From Haliclona indistincta (lineage: Eukaryota; Porifera; Demospongiae; Haplosclerida; Chalinidae), in contig OZ024786.1 in NCBI GenBank assembly GCA_964017065.1, forward strand, positions 5,185,781-5,249,780: a DNA stretch of 64,000 nucleotides. Reading direction: 5' to 3'. Shown piece after piece: positions 10,233 to 21,043 of this stretch. Position 1 is the stretch's first letter. Every line of letters starts with the position of its first letter. The notes under the pieces are model-generated. The model was not told the DNA's origin. It did no database searches and saw only the letters and a list, made by a program, of their open reading frames with translations. The position numbers were made by a program, and so were the translations under genes.

Positions 10233-10376
10233 ATAAATAACTTAGTTAGATACCGAGTCAAGGGTAATACGGGATTGTTGTGGTTGTTGTGACGACCGAG
10301 CGTAGCGAGGTCGGTACTTACCGCGGAGGGTTTATAAATCCCGTATGACCCGCGGACGAGGTATCTATTATTTAAA
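10233..10376. repeat. Foldback element with CGAGCGTAGCGAGG centre
   Basis: Nested inverted repeats: AAATAA...TAGATACC against GGTATCTA...TTATTT at the edges, ATACGGGATT against AATCCCGTAT inside, and a central CGACC-GAGCGTAGCGA-GGTCG hairpin. The centre is shared with the foldback at 44921. It separates the recombinase N-lobe from the Crypton-like tail. Confidence 0.75.
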
Positions 10377-10382
10377 ACGAAC

Positions 10383-10715
10383 CACTCTTTAAGAGCAACA
10401 GCCACGAGCAGGCTGTATCATTCTGAGATAGACGAGCAACTCGTCATGGAAAGAACCGGCCATCGAAGTTTGGAAGGCGTCCGGTCCTACAAACGTACCT
10501 CTGATGAACAGCGCAGACACATTTCAGAGATGATGAACAGAGCCAATCCTGCTTCTAGCAGCTCCTCTCCCAGCACTGGTGTGTCTTCTATTGGCTATGG
10601 AATTCCTCAAGGAGCAACATTCACTTTTTGCACGTTCAACTTCTACGGCATCACACCATCGCCAACTCAATCTCAGAGAAGAAGGCGCGTTATCTATGAC
10701 TCAGACTCAGACTAG
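10383..10715 (+). pseudogene. Crypton/DUF3504-like recombinase C-terminal piece
   Basis: The frame is open upstream of ATG 10446. It reads SRLYHSEIDEQL, then VMERTGHRSLEGVRSYKRTS, then a Ser-rich tail ending at 10715. The ERTGHRSLExxRxYxRT block is the C-terminal signature remembered from Crypton-type tyrosine recombinases and the DUF3504 proteins derived from them, with the box-II His and a candidate Tyr nucleophile. The preceding catalytic Arg region is missing. It differs in style from the DIRS lobe upstream, so the two may come from different elements. Confidence 0.6.
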
Positions 10716-10966
10716 CTATCTGTCTACACTAAACTCAGTTACTCACTCACTATTCCTCAGCTCCACAGTGATCATTCACCTTCTGTATTGTATATTCTGA
10801 CTTTGTTTACACAGCAGATATTATGAATATTATTATGGATCATGAATTTCATTAATAACACAACTTGTAGCCAGGTCATATGAGAATTATAACCCTGCAA
10901 CTGAGCAATCTGATTGGTCAAACACTCGTAGCTATGCTATAATGCATGGTAGTGTGTGGGTGTTGG

Positions 10967-10974
10967 TATATAAA
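10967..10974 (+). promoter_or_regulatory. TATA box
   Basis: TATATAAA lies 90 bp upstream of the ATG at 11064 and probably serves the short first exon there. Confidence 0.5.
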
Positions 10975-11063
10975 TGTGGCTGTGTAGCGTAGTTAGGCAT
11001 TGTGCAGCCAAGTCTATTTTTGTGCTAATACCAAGTCTATACTTCTGAATCTGAAATTTTACC

Positions 11064-11160
11064 ATGAGTAAGTCTGACTCTGATGCTGGCAGCGTTTCCA
11101 TCACCGCTGACCAGTTCAAGACACTAATGGAGACCATTACGGCTTCGGAGGCGAAGTTGG
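11064..11160 (+). CDS. First exon, gag-like/unknown protein N-terminus
   Basis: ATG 11064 follows a TATA box and opens MSKSDSDAGSVSITADQFKT with a helical continuation to EAKL. A GT donor (GTGTGT) follows at 11161. The composition recalls N-termini of ORF1/gag-like proteins of invertebrate retroelements, which often begin acidic and then carry a D/EQFxxLMxxI helix. No clear second exon could be joined. It may be a host gene start, or the 5' end of another element behind the recombinase block. Confidence 0.35.
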
Positions 11161-11975
11161 GTGTGTCTTATTAGTTATTGATTACCCGGCTATAAATGTT
11201 ATCTTTACTATCATGATTAACTACTGAATGCAGACTATTAACACTGCAACAGACTTAAGTAGAAGACATTTTGCTCGACTGAGAATTTCGTTTATGAACA
11301 AGCAACCGAATTTGACTAACACGAAAAGCGCACAAAATAACTTAGTGCGCATGCTCAATGACCTATCGTAGCGACAACGCGTACGCCTAGTTACGCGTAG
11401 TTACGTTCGTGACACCTAGCAGTAGTGAAGCAGAACAAAGTCTCCGGCACCACAGAGTCACACCAGCGAAGTTATCTGTATTCTTATCATGGAGGAAGTA
11501 CAGTTTCTCTAGTAGTGTGAGCACTCTAACAAATAAAATTAAGTTTAATTTTAATAGTTATTGGGCTTTACTGTAACGTGTATATCACTATAGCTCTGTG
11601 ACTCAGCCTGCTAGCTAGTGCAGACAGACGGTGAGCAGCCCGTACACTTGCCATTATACAGGCTCTCGCCAACAGTATCTGCTGCAATTTTACGGTAATT
11701 GTAGTTATTGATTGTCTATAAAAGTTATCTTTACTAACGTCATTACTGAACTACCATATGCAGGCCTGCACACTGTGAGCCGGCCGTGGGCTGGTGCCCA
11801 ACAGCAATGGACCACGAGCAGCCTAAGCCACCACCTTAGAAGTGCAAGCCAGGAATACAAATCTCCTACTCCGAACTGCATTCACTGTCTCTCGCTTTCC
11901 TCCCCAAACACCCAAAAGATGGCACCTTGTTGCTGAATATGTTACTAAAGCATAAATCAACTCTGTCCCGACAGG
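11161..11975. other. No supported gene
   Basis: Intergenic or intronic sequence with only short ORFs. CTATAAAAG/TTATC motifs recur near 11190 and 11715 (ATTGATT..CTATAAA.GTTATCTTTACTA), a short direct repeat with the same flanking pattern. Confidence 0.5.
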
Positions 11976-12254
11976 ATGCTCTTTGAAATTAACAGTCCAG
12001 CCAGAAGGAGATTCGAGTCTACACATACGGACTGTCAACGTGTCTCAGACTTACTGCAAGATGACCTCCCTGACAGTCCACAGTACAGTGCTCCTTTCTA
12101 TTCAGACACTGATAGCACTGGCTGTATGCCTTTAGTTCTGCTACCACAAGTGAGCCAATGCTGTGGACATAGTCTTCTGATATGCAATAGACCATCACAC
12201 GCTAGAGCTTACACAGCACAGGGAACAGAGATCGCAGCCTTGTTTGCAGGATAG
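11976..12254 (+). CDS. Unrecognised exon-like ORF
   Basis: ATG 11976 stands just after a CCCGACAG acceptor-like site. The 92-residue reading (SDLLQDDLPDSPQYSAPFYS, later CCGHSLLICNRPSHARAY) ends at 12254. Composition is compatible with coding but no motif is recognised. Confidence 0.2.
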   Translation: MLFEINSPARRRFESTHTDCQRVSDLLQDDLPDSPQYSAPFYSDTDSTGCMPLVLLPQVSQCCGHSLLICNRPSHARAYTAQGTEIAALFAG

Positions 12255-12732
12255 TGCCAAGAGTGTGTGGCATGCAATGAGTGAGGCTGTATCAGTACAA
12301 AATTTTTTGTCAAATTAATAGTTATTGTTTATCTTGTCACTTCAATTCATTGAGCATTGTACAGCAATGAAGACAAGGCTACTGATCTGTCAGAGCCACA
12401 GCCTAAAAAAAGGTAGCCTGTAGAGTTGAACGTAACATGTGGTGAGTGAAATCATTTTTTCCATAGGAATCAAGATACTACTCCTACTAAAGGGTTTGCA
12501 CATTTGTATAATCATGCATTATGTAAAAATTATATGATACACAAGCATAAAAAATGAAGACATACAACTGCTCCTGTGGAAGCTAGAGCATCTGAGCGTA
12601 AGTGTGTGAGCATCTGAGCTGGTAAATCACATGGGCAGCCGAGCCAAATTTTTTTGCAGAAAGTGCTTGGTAATGCCTATTTTGAAGTGTAATGTTATCT
12701 CGCTATAAATGTGTTACTTTTCTATTATGCAG

Positions 12733-12908
12733 GCAAACTGCCAAAACTCAGATTCTTTAGCTGAACCTCGTACCAAGAAGCTGGCTATAATGCAAATGGA
12801 GAACATTTCAAAAGAGAAGACAGAAACTGCCAAGTCAGATGCAAGAACAGCTTGTGGTATGAGAGAAACTAAGAACGCCTTGATGGAATTATCTGTAGAT
12901 CTGTTTGT
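12733..12908 (+). CDS. Probable exon, charged helical segment
   Basis: A good acceptor (TTCTATTATGCAG) precedes 12733 and a GTGAGT donor follows 12908. Between them the frame is open and charged: AEPRTKKLAIMQMENISKEK and then ETAKSDARTACGMRETKNAL. It suggests a coiled-coil or helical linker. No family is recognised, and partner exons are not established. Confidence 0.35.
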
Positions 12909-12972
12909 GTGAGTGTATTTGTGTGATAGTCATGTTGACATTGAAGTCACTTTCTATTTCAATAATGCACAG

Positions 12973-13204
12973 GTCAACACCAGTTGAACTATCTTGCTTG
13001 GAGCGTGAAAGTATATGGTCAGGTCGTTCATGAGCAGTTGCTCCACCCAACAGAAGAAATTGATCTTGGCTCGTATGATATGGCTGCATTTCCCTACAGT
13101 GGCTTCACAGTAAGAGGAACATATGCTACTATTATCAGTCTTTTGTGGGGAGGGACTTCAAGGCATGGCTTCAAATGGCTGTTTTCATTCTTGATTCGTA
13201 TTTA
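12973..13204 (+). CDS. Possible exon, unknown
   Basis: An acceptor-like AATAATGCACAG precedes 12973. The frame runs for about 75 codons (YLAWSVKVYGQVVHEQLLHP, FPYSGFTVRGTYATI) to a stop near 13204. No motif or partner was found, and it could be chance. Confidence 0.15.
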
Positions 13205-13688
13205 ACTCCAGAAGCAAGAAAATGTTGGCTATTGCTGTCAAAGGTACATGTAGTTTGGGAATGTGGACTGAGTGCTGTAAAAAAACGCAAGTTAATTATC
13301 CAGATTTTTGCAGGTCGAAACGTAGTGTGACCCGGGCCTTAGCAGACTAGAAATAAACTCAACTAAGTACAAAAAAGGAGCTATTGTCATTGTCATTGCT
13401 TATAATGTCAATGAATACCTATTGTTTACTGAAATTCTAATAACCATTGATTTTGTATCACACTTTTATGTTTCTCTTAAGTATAATGTAATATCCACTA
13501 GGTAAAATTAATTATAATTAATCAACTTTCGTTGTTGTGCTGTTAACATGCTAATGTACTATGAGAATGGGATGATGATCGTCGAGAGAAAATTAGTACT
13601 TGCATGAGGAAAAGGATACTAGCATCTATGATATTATTTTGGTTTGACGACAACATGGAAACAGAAATCGATGACTGAAACAACATGG

Positions 13689-14515
13689 AATATTCACATT
13701 AAATGGGGTGTCTGTATTCACTGGACTGGACTACTGGACTGGATTACTGGACTGGACTACTGGACTGGAAAACCACACCCAAAATACGAATATACCACAC
13801 CTCACACATGAAGATACCTCGGTAGATAACTAGATACAGTAGTCACGACCAGTGCCGGGTAGCTCTGGAGTTTGCCATATTGTTTTAGGCTGTCATTTAT
13901 CACGGAAACTATTGTTACCTAAACCCAAGACCCTAAAAACCTTCGCCTAACTTGCACAGTATGGACCTAACTGTGCCCAGTATTCGCCTAACTTGCACAG
14001 TATGGACCTAACGGCGCCCAGTATTCGCCTAACTTGCACAGTATGGACCTAACGGCGCCCAGTATTCGCCTAACTTGCACAGTATGGACCTAACTGTGCC
14101 CAGTATTCGCCTAACTTGCACAGTATGGACCTAACGGCGCCCAGTATTCGCCTAACTTGCACAGTATGGACCTAACGGCGCCCAGTATTCGCCTAACTTG
14201 CACAGTATGGACCTAACGGCGCCCAGTATTCGCCTAACTTGCACAGTATGGACCTAACGGCGCCCATTATTCGCCTAACCTGCACAGCATGGACCTAAAA
14301 GTGTCCAGTATTCGCCTAACTTGAACTGTATGGAGCTAACGCTGCCCAGTATTATAATTTTGCCTAACTAACTTGTAATTTTGCCTAAGTTATGGGCAAG
14401 CGTGGTCAAAATGGGTTCATTTTGGGTGTGGTTTTCCAGTCCAGTAGTCCAGTCCAGTAATCCAGTCCAGTAGTCCAGTCCAGTGAATACAGACACCCCA
14501 TTAAATGTGAATATT
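13689..14515. mobile_element. TIR element carrying a 41-bp minisatellite
   Basis: Two inverted copies of about 96 bp bound the element (13689-13784 and 14419-14515). Each contains AATATTCACATTAAATGGGG, then GTGTCTGTATTCA, an ACTGGACTGG/ATTACTGGACTGG run and AAAACCACACCCAAAAT. Much of the interior is the 41-bp tandem array. No transposase is present. Target duplication and superfamily are unclear. Confidence 0.85.
13942..14360. repeat. 41-bp tandem repeat, about ten units
   Basis: The unit is CGCCTAACTTGCACAGTATG followed by GACCTAACGGCGCCCAGTATT. Two internal variants alternate (CTAACTGTGCCC and CTAACGGCGCCC), and the last units decay. It lies wholly inside the long-TIR element. Confidence 0.95.
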
Positions 14516-14987
14516 ACACACATCAAACATTCTACATTCAATAATGAAAACACGACAAGTATTGGAATTGGACAAGAATTGGACACTTGATCAGATTTCA
14601 ATAGCTACAATATGCTAGATTGTTATTGTAAGGATGTTGATTCAAGTATACGGTATATCCTGTTTGTTATTGTAAGGTTGACTTTTCTCATCTTGTGAGA
14701 AAAAGTCTTTTCTCAGACTTTTCTCATCGTGTGAGTAATCAATAGGGAAACTTGACTCGAAATAAAAAGTTTAATATTTAACACACCCCCTAATATTCAT
14801 ACATAATACGTTTATTCATATACAGCTATTAGCTACTTATTGCAGGCAATGCTGATTTAGCACTTCACGATTATAATTAGCAATCTTAAAATCCTACACA
14901 CTCACATGAGAATTAAAAGGCGAGTGACCAATGACGTAAGAGAGCACAACCGACGAGAATGATGATTCGCTTAATCATACTCTTTAC

Positions 14988-15191
14988 TTGCTTGGGAAAT
15001 ATTGCGTATATGAGGAGTTCTACAATGAGTTATCCATGGCACACCCTTCACTTCCCCAATCTCATCTAGTGAAGAAGTCTCATCAGCTTCTCACAGAGAC
15101 CATTGAGTTAAAGAGGTTACCCGGACCGCATTGTGGTGCATATCAGTCCCTTGAAGAGACACTGAAAGGTGCAATAGCACATGAGGTTTGA
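14988..15191 (+). CDS. Unrecognised ORF, possible transposon exon
   Basis: The frame reads CVYEEFYNELSMAHPSLPQS, then HLVKKSHQLLTETIELKRLP and GPHCGAYQSLEETLKGAIAH. It is well-mixed, protein-like sequence with no ATG at its start (TTG at 14988). Similar HPSLPxSHLxKK...LKRxPGPxxGAYxTLEExLxxAIAHE segments are remembered from repetitive sponge and cnidarian proteins, but no named domain can be attached. Confidence 0.35.
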   Translation: MLGKYCVYEEFYNELSMAHPSLPQSHLVKKSHQLLTETIELKRLPGPHCGAYQSLEETLKGAIAHEV

Positions 15192-15583
15192 AATTATTGT
15201 ACGGTTTGTAATGTCAAGACTATTGCAAAGACAGACATTCTTATGTGTATTGTATTCAGAGACAGACTTCCCATGTATTCTAGCCACATGTTATGTCACG
15301 CCACTGTCAGTTCACAAGCTTATGTTCTGCTATAAATACTACCGCACTAATTACTGTGATCATTGCAAAATGATCGAGAGCAAAATGATCGAGAGCAGGT
15401 ACGTGTATATACACACATCAGACAACAACAAACTGTTTAATCAGTGCGATCAGGCTATGTAATTTTGACTAGACTGTCTATAGCTACTTCTTTAACACAT
15501 TCCACAAGAAGGAATACGATTGGTCAGTTAGGAAATAGTGGCCTCTCACTAATGTCAATAAATACAGCAGACAGTCAGTCCAC

Positions 15584-15585
15584 CA

Positions 15586-15660
<75 letters not shown>

Positions 15661-15706
15661 AGCCAGTAAGCCAGCCAGCCAGTCAGTCAGTCAGTCAGTT
15701 GGTCAG
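15584..15706. repeat. (CAGC)n / (CAGT)n microsatellite
   Basis: A long CAGC run grades into CAGT units at both ends. ORFs through it (SQPASQPAS) are repeat translations. Confidence 0.95.
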
Positions 15707-15933
15707 TATAGGAATGGCAGGACAAGGTGAGTGATTTAGCCGTATGTAATAATAGTTCTTGTAGCTAATTCCTACCGAACTATATAGCTTGTGAAGCTTA
15801 TCACAGATATACATATAAAGTACTGATACCACTCCTTGACAAGTATTCCAATGAACTGGAAAAAATTCATGAGATGAATTTAGTAAGATGATTATAATTA
15901 TTCTAGCACAATAATAATACTTTGTGTTCTCAG

Positions 15934-16189
15934 CAGCTACAAATAATGAGCCTCAACACCCAACCTCCCGCTCCTGCAACCTCATCTCAACTACAACTGA
16001 TGAGCACTCAACCTACCCCACCTCCTACTCCCGGAACTCAAGAAGAAGAATACAAGCTCTATGTAGTAAGCTGATTAGACAAGCAACACCATTCATATAT
16101 TCTTAATTCACTTGCAGACAGGGCAATTATTGTTGCCATCTACATCACAAGATCCACCACCACCACCACCCCCTTCTCCAGAACATTAA
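15934..16189 (+). CDS. Gln/Pro-rich protein, two exons
   Basis: Exon 15934-16065 (acceptor TGTTCTCAG, donor GTAAGC) reads QLQIMSLNTQPPAPATSSQL and then TPPPTPGTQEEEYKLYV. A 52-nt intron follows to an acceptor CTTGCAG at 16117. Exon 16118-16189 reads TGQLLLPSTSQDPPPPPPPS and ends PEH-stop. Phases are 0/0, so the join is in frame. A small ATGGCAGGACAA with GTGAGT at 15713-15725 may be the first exon, but its phase (1) does not fit directly, so an exon may be missing. The product is low-complexity and probably disordered, with function unknown. Confidence 0.45.
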
Positions 16190-16497
16190 CATTAATAGAA
16201 GTATGACTGTCATTGTGTACATTTTGTTTTGGCAGATGGCAGTACCATGTGAGTTTAGCCCCCCTCCTACGAGACTTCCTACATGTGTAACAAAATAGGC
16301 TGTAAGGCTGGGGACAAAACTAAATCTAAGCTGTATAGAAAAATAGGGAATAGAGAGAGATAGACAGACAGAGAGGGGGGAGAGGGATTGAGTGACTGGT
16401 ACATGAGATAACAACAGACCTTGTTCAAGCAAGTCATCTTTGAAACAATAATTCGTTGCTGCAGAGTGAAGCACAATCTTTCACGTATACTGCATGT

Positions 16498-16519
16498 GAG
16501 AGAGAGAGAGAGAGAGAGA
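16498..16519. repeat. (GA)n microsatellite
   Basis: A run of about ten GA dinucleotides inside a purine-rich stretch (16340-16530). Confidence 0.95.
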
Positions 16520-16756
16520 AGGAAAGAGTAACGGAGAGTAAATATAGTACAATGGCAGATGAGACATAGCAACTCACTTCATTCATGTAAGCGAGACTGC
16601 TTCATTCAAGAAAAATACTTACAAAGAAAAATTCAACAACCGCCATGTGTTTTTTAGACCACGCCTGCCAAGTCCCACCCCGCTTGATTATTCATGGTGT
16701 TAATTGTATTCACGCAATACCACGTACTTAATATTCATGCATCGATCGAGCGAACG

Positions 16757-17111
16757 ATGGCTATGGAGGTGCAGCAACAGCAGAAAAAGCGCTGTTACCG
16801 TGACTGTGGTTTTGAAACAACAGCCTACAGTGACAACCACACAGCAGAACACAAAAAGAGCAAGCAACAGAAGCCATGACAGCAAATAAGATGCAACTTT
16901 TCCTGCTATTTTTCTCGAATCGCGAGTTACAGTCGACAAACGAACGGAATTCGTTAGTGACCTGCATTTAAAGCTTCATGAAAAGTTCTACAGAGCAAAG
17001 TTTGAAAAAAGGCTCCGTCATTCACTCCGAAAGTTGTTTACCTACCAGGAGGACCTAGCCAGTAAACACAGTTCTCTACACAGCATCAAAAATCTTGTGA
17101 GAAAAATTTGA
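16757..17111 (+). CDS. Two adjoining exon-like frames, unknown protein
   Basis: ATG 16757 gives 40 residues rich in Gln/Lys with CYRDC and HTAEH, loosely zinc-finger-like, to a stop at 16877-16879. In the same frame after another stop, 16890-17111 is open: FLESRVTVDKRTEFVSDLHL, KLHEKFYRAKFEKRLRHSLR, KLFTYQEDLASKHSSLHSI. This is charged and protein-like but has no ATG. The pair could be exons of one gene or a decayed ORF. No family is recognised. A longer ORF on the opposite strand across 16700-16967 looks like an antisense shadow. Confidence 0.3.
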
Positions 17112-17281
17112 ATTTTATCTCTCCATCGCCGTGTATTGTGTACTATGGTGAGCCCCGCCCTTGCTACAGGTTATAATGATATTCACCATACTGACCACGT
17201 GCGTTGCTGAGTTCGTCTGCGTGAGTCGTGTCTAATCTTCGTGAGTCTCTAGTCTAACTTGATCTTCGTCTATCGCTCGCA

Positions 17282-17396
17282 ATGGGAGTCACCGCCGTTA
17301 TGATTGTAATAATATTATCATCTTTATTCCACGCCAGTTGCAGCTTTCCGCTGCTGCCTGAGGCCGCGACTGCAGCACCGCTGATCGTTCCAGAAG
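17282..17396 (+). CDS. Signal-peptide-encoding first exon
   Basis: ATG 17282 starts MGVTAVMIVIILSSLFHASC, a classic short N-region plus hydrophobic core with a likely cleavage after HASC-S, then an Ala/Pro-rich stretch (FPLLPEAATAAPLIVPE). The frame meets a GTATGA donor at 17397 in phase 1. It would be the first exon of a secreted or membrane protein. No later exon with matching phase could be attached confidently. Confidence 0.4.
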
Positions 17397-17660
17397 GTAT
17401 GATTATGTAAACTAGCAGTGTTTCTTTGTGGTGCCAAATCAATAGCAGCTAGACTGCATAGCTGTAACGTTTGTCTCAAGGCCTATGTCGGTAAACTCTA
17501 TAATACTGCATGCTGGAATCAGTTTGTTAGTTGGCATTATTACAAATCTTGACGTTGTAACTATCCACTATTTTGTCCTGCATTATCCTTACTGTGTGTG
17601 GGGATGAGGTCAAAGAATAACCAGCATGGCAAATTGCCATTGATTAACAAAACTAGAGTT

Positions 17661-17708
17661 CTAATGGAACACATACCAGGACACAGTTCTGGGTTTGTGT
17701 TCCATTAG
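17661..17708. repeat. 13-bp perfect hairpin
   Basis: CTAATGGAACACA at 17661 pairs exactly with TGTGTTCCATTAG ending 17708. Degenerate ATGGAACACATA and AGCACATGTT copies follow to about 17765. Confidence 0.8.
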
Positions 17709-18271
17709 CACATGTTTTAATGGAACACATAAGCAGCACATGTTCATTAGCGCAGCACATGTTTTCGAGGTACCAGCAATTACTGCTCAAGACTGCTACT
17801 CAACATTATAACTTGGCGCACTATAAAAGAAGCACTGAATAGAAGTGTAGCAGCAGGCAGCACATAGACTTACTTTCAGCAGGCTGTAGTGACACAAATA
17901 CAACGTGTTCACTCGGTCTCACTATTGGTACAGTATTATTTGGGGCACCCTCTCAGGCACCCAGTTACCGTAATGTCATTATCAGCAATACGTGAGCCTA
18001 TTGTGAGTTTCACTGGACACAAGGCTCTCCTGGCTTTGTTGGTGTCTTCCAAGAATAGCGGGAATCGCCAAACCAAGCATTTTGAAGATATTTTGTGGTG
18101 CTTTTGGAAGTGTAAGATGCAAAACAGCCGTGTTTTTGATGACATACTGTAGTAGTCATTATGTATGCCCAAGTTAGCCTGGCGGCTCCGATTGAAACGC
18201 ATAATAAAAGAGGTATTATATATATACACGTATTGTATTGTCACACATCTGGTATAATTATATTGCTATAG

Positions 18272-18751
18272 TATCTGTCGACATCATCAACTGAAGAAAC
18301 AGGAAGTTGTGCACAGGCAAGTTAATGGAAATGACATTATTCTTTTACTCATCCTATATTCCATACGATTCCATATAGAATACTGAAACCTGTGATGAAG
18401 TTGAAACTGTTAGTCTTTACTATTTTACTTGTAATGACATTCAAATATTTTCATAGCAGGAGCAGGAGCCAAGTGGTTATGAATCAAAAGATTGCTCTTT
18501 TGAAGAGGTTATAGAGTATAAAATATTGTACTTGCAATGTACAATTTTCTCAGTTTGCAGAAGTTGCTGTTGAAGAGATAGCAGAGAATGTTGAAGTTGC
18601 TGCCATCATATCACTAGGGCAAGAAGACGCCGAAATACCTCATCCTTTCCCTTTTCCTACTCACTATCGCTCAGATATTGGGCATGTGCATATCTGCTTA
18701 CAAGGGTGGAATCTCCCTATCATACATTTATCCGTACCATCTTCAAGTTAA
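18272..18751 (+). CDS. Multi-exon gene 3' part, unknown (FPFP-containing)
   Basis: Candidate exons, all phase 0: 18272-18316 (LSTSSTEETGSCAQ, GC donor GCAAGT), 18379-18408 (NTETCDEVET), 18460-18507 (EQEPSGYESKDCSFEE, donor GTTATA) and 18554-18751 (FAEVAVEEIAENVEVAAIIS, IPHPFPFPTHYRSDIGH, CLQGWNLPIIHLSVPSSS, stop). Repeated Glu-rich short exons and the terminal aromatic/Pro block recall repeat-family proteins of sponges, but no domain is named. The uniform phase is the main support. The two internal donors are non-optimal. Confidence 0.4.
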
Positions 18752-19164
18752 CAAAGGTTTGTCTCTGGTTCTGTTCCGCAACAAGACTAGTGAGAAATAT
18801 ACAGTCAACATGATTGAGGTTTCTGTGATCAAAGATTCGCCATGAAGTGTTTGACTGTCATGATCTATAGAAGAGAGACTCAATCCATATATGTGTAGCT
18901 GTATAGACTCCTAGCGTGTCATTGTGTTTTAGATTATGTTTCAGGTTTAGTTTGTAGCTAGCATGATTCTCTTCTACATGTATGGTCAAGTGTTTAAATG
19001 ACACAATCTCAAAGAAAATCCGATGAAAGAAGCACTAACGTAATAACGCTAGAGGCTATCCAACTTAACGCTCATCTCTCCTGCTGCATATGCATGTGCT
19101 CAAGGGGTGACACTTTATTTGGACTGCTTAGCTTAACATGAAGGTGCAATTTTTATGTTGAAAG

Positions 19165-19196
19165 CTTTATGTTGATCTAAACTGATCAACATAAAG
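19165..19196. repeat. 13-bp perfect hairpin
   Basis: CTTTATGTTGATC, loop TAAACT, GATCAACATAAAG. Further GATCAACAT copies occur to 19262, so this is a cluster of short direct and inverted repeats. Confidence 0.8.
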
Positions 19197-19499
19197 TTTG
19201 CACCTTTTAGATCAACATTTGCAGTTTGTTAATCTAAAATTTGCAGTTTAGATCAACATTTTCACATTTTATGCTAAGTGCCATGCTACAGTCTTTCCAT
19301 TAAGGAGAACATCCGTTTTACTGAGTTGACCAAGCTGCAACAAATTGGGCATAAGAGAGTGCTCACATCTCCTGCTATGAGTAAGCTGGACATGGTAACC
19401 AACTTTAGGCCAGATAATATTACTATGCATACTCACAAGAGAGTTCATAAACACTTATGATAATTGTTAGCATTGGAAATTAACACGTTTTACAACAAA

Positions 19500-20290
19500 A
19501 AATTAATGAATAATGGAGGGAGATAATAGCAACATAATGGAGGGCCGAAGACTGTGGTTCTCAATTACTACACATGCTTTATACTACTGTGCATGCATTA
19601 GCATCAGATGTGTATGACAGTAAAAAATACTGAACACATTATGCCAGTACAAACTCTGTATCACTATGCAGGTATTGCAAGTAGCAAAAGCGTTTATTAT
19701 TGATGTAATGGCTGTATACCTCTAAAGCTTCAGATGTTTTGATGTTAGAGCAGCAATAATGAGCAGTATAGTGTCAATGAGGCTCAGCAGAACAGGGCAT
19801 GCAACTAGCTGTCCACACCATCCCAACTGTGTAACAGTTCACATACATTATCATGATAAAAATTTTGAAATGTGGGTTATAATTATAAAGCCCACACAAT
19901 CTGAACAATACTCTGTCTCGTAGAACCACAAAAATAATCACACAGAAACATAATTGTCCTGGATGGTTTAAATCTTTGCTCAGTCAACATAACACGATTT
20001 TTAATACTGTATATCTGAAGGGTAGTGAGTGATCTTGCTACTGCTGGAGAGCGGCCATAGATGATGTCAGTTTCTGGAGCCAAACCGATCGAGAGGAGCT
20101 TCGAAGAGACATGAGATGAAACACTCTACGATTGGTAGTTAGCTGAGGAAGAGAGAGAGGGGGGAAATGATTACGCTCGAGAGCAAAGTGGAGGGTATCT
20201 TACTCTGAAAAAGAAGCCAGCCTGTCCTTCTTTCAAGACTGACGCTGGAACTGAAGAAAAATAATGAACATACCAAAATTTCACAACTGC
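19500..20290. other. No supported gene
   Basis: AT-rich sequence with only short unremarkable ORFs on both strands. Confidence 0.5.
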
Positions 20291-20293
20291 AAG

Positions 20294-21043
20294 TAGCCTC
20301 GTCCCCAGGCCAATTTCTTAGGAAATTAGGCCTGGTAACATTTGCACGCGCATGCGCGAAAGTTTAACTCTTTGTGTTCTGTGAAAGTAAATGAATGTAT
20401 AACTTCACAAGCTTGTAATTTCCTAACTGTAGTTCTTAGCTTGCTCTTCGTTGTAATATAGACTCTCAACAAAGAATTCCTTCATTCAGCAAAGTTTAGA
20501 GTGTGCCGCAGCACTGGAGGCAAAGCTATGATTACTCTTCGTCTTAGACACAAGCACGGAGTACGTGTGTCTAGCCCTGTGTTACAGGAGCTATCCACGG
20601 TTAGTCTAGAGGGCCATACGTACAGAAATTTTGGTTTTAGAGCTTTGAGGCCAGTTAACCGTCGGCTCTTACATTTGAGAGCGATGCACATCGACTGAGA
20701 GAAAGCACTGTTTCAGCGTATAGCTACGATGCCTCTTCGGGCCCATGTCTTGGGAGTCCTACTGTGTCCACAGATATAGCTGTAAGCTGATGTTGAGTTC
20801 AGGACGCAGCTTACAAGAAGCATACTGTAAACGCATCTTTGTCATGTCACGTCAGCAACAGAATTGCTCCGCCTCTTACCCTGCCTATCTTTTGCATCGT
20901 ATATTACATAAACGGAGCAATATACGGACATAAATATACCAAACGTGCACGTAAATATCCATTAGCGCGATTTGAGCTAAAATTTGGCGCATGCGCGTGC
21001 AATTGTTACCAGGCCTTCTTTCAAAGGCCTGGGAACGAGGCTA
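20294..21043. mobile_element. Mutator-like MITE with 9-bp target duplication
   Basis: TIRs of about 65 bp start TAGCCTCGTCCCCAGGCC (left) and end GGCCTGGGAACGAGGCTA (right). Each contains its own hairpin (CCAGGCC...GGCCTGG) and then TTACC/GGTAAC plus a GCACGCGCATGCGC palindrome. The element is flanked by identical AACTGCAAG at 20285-20293 and 21044-21052. A 9-bp duplication with long TIRs fits the Mutator superfamily. The interior ORF at 20501-20698 has no transposase motif. Confidence 0.8.

Noticed and set aside
15444..15662. ORF ending SQPASQPASQPAS
   Set aside because: The C-terminal half is the CAGC microsatellite.
17936..18244. Minus-strand 102-codon ORF
   Set aside because: It overlaps a plus-strand open block of equal quality, and neither has a motif or splice support.
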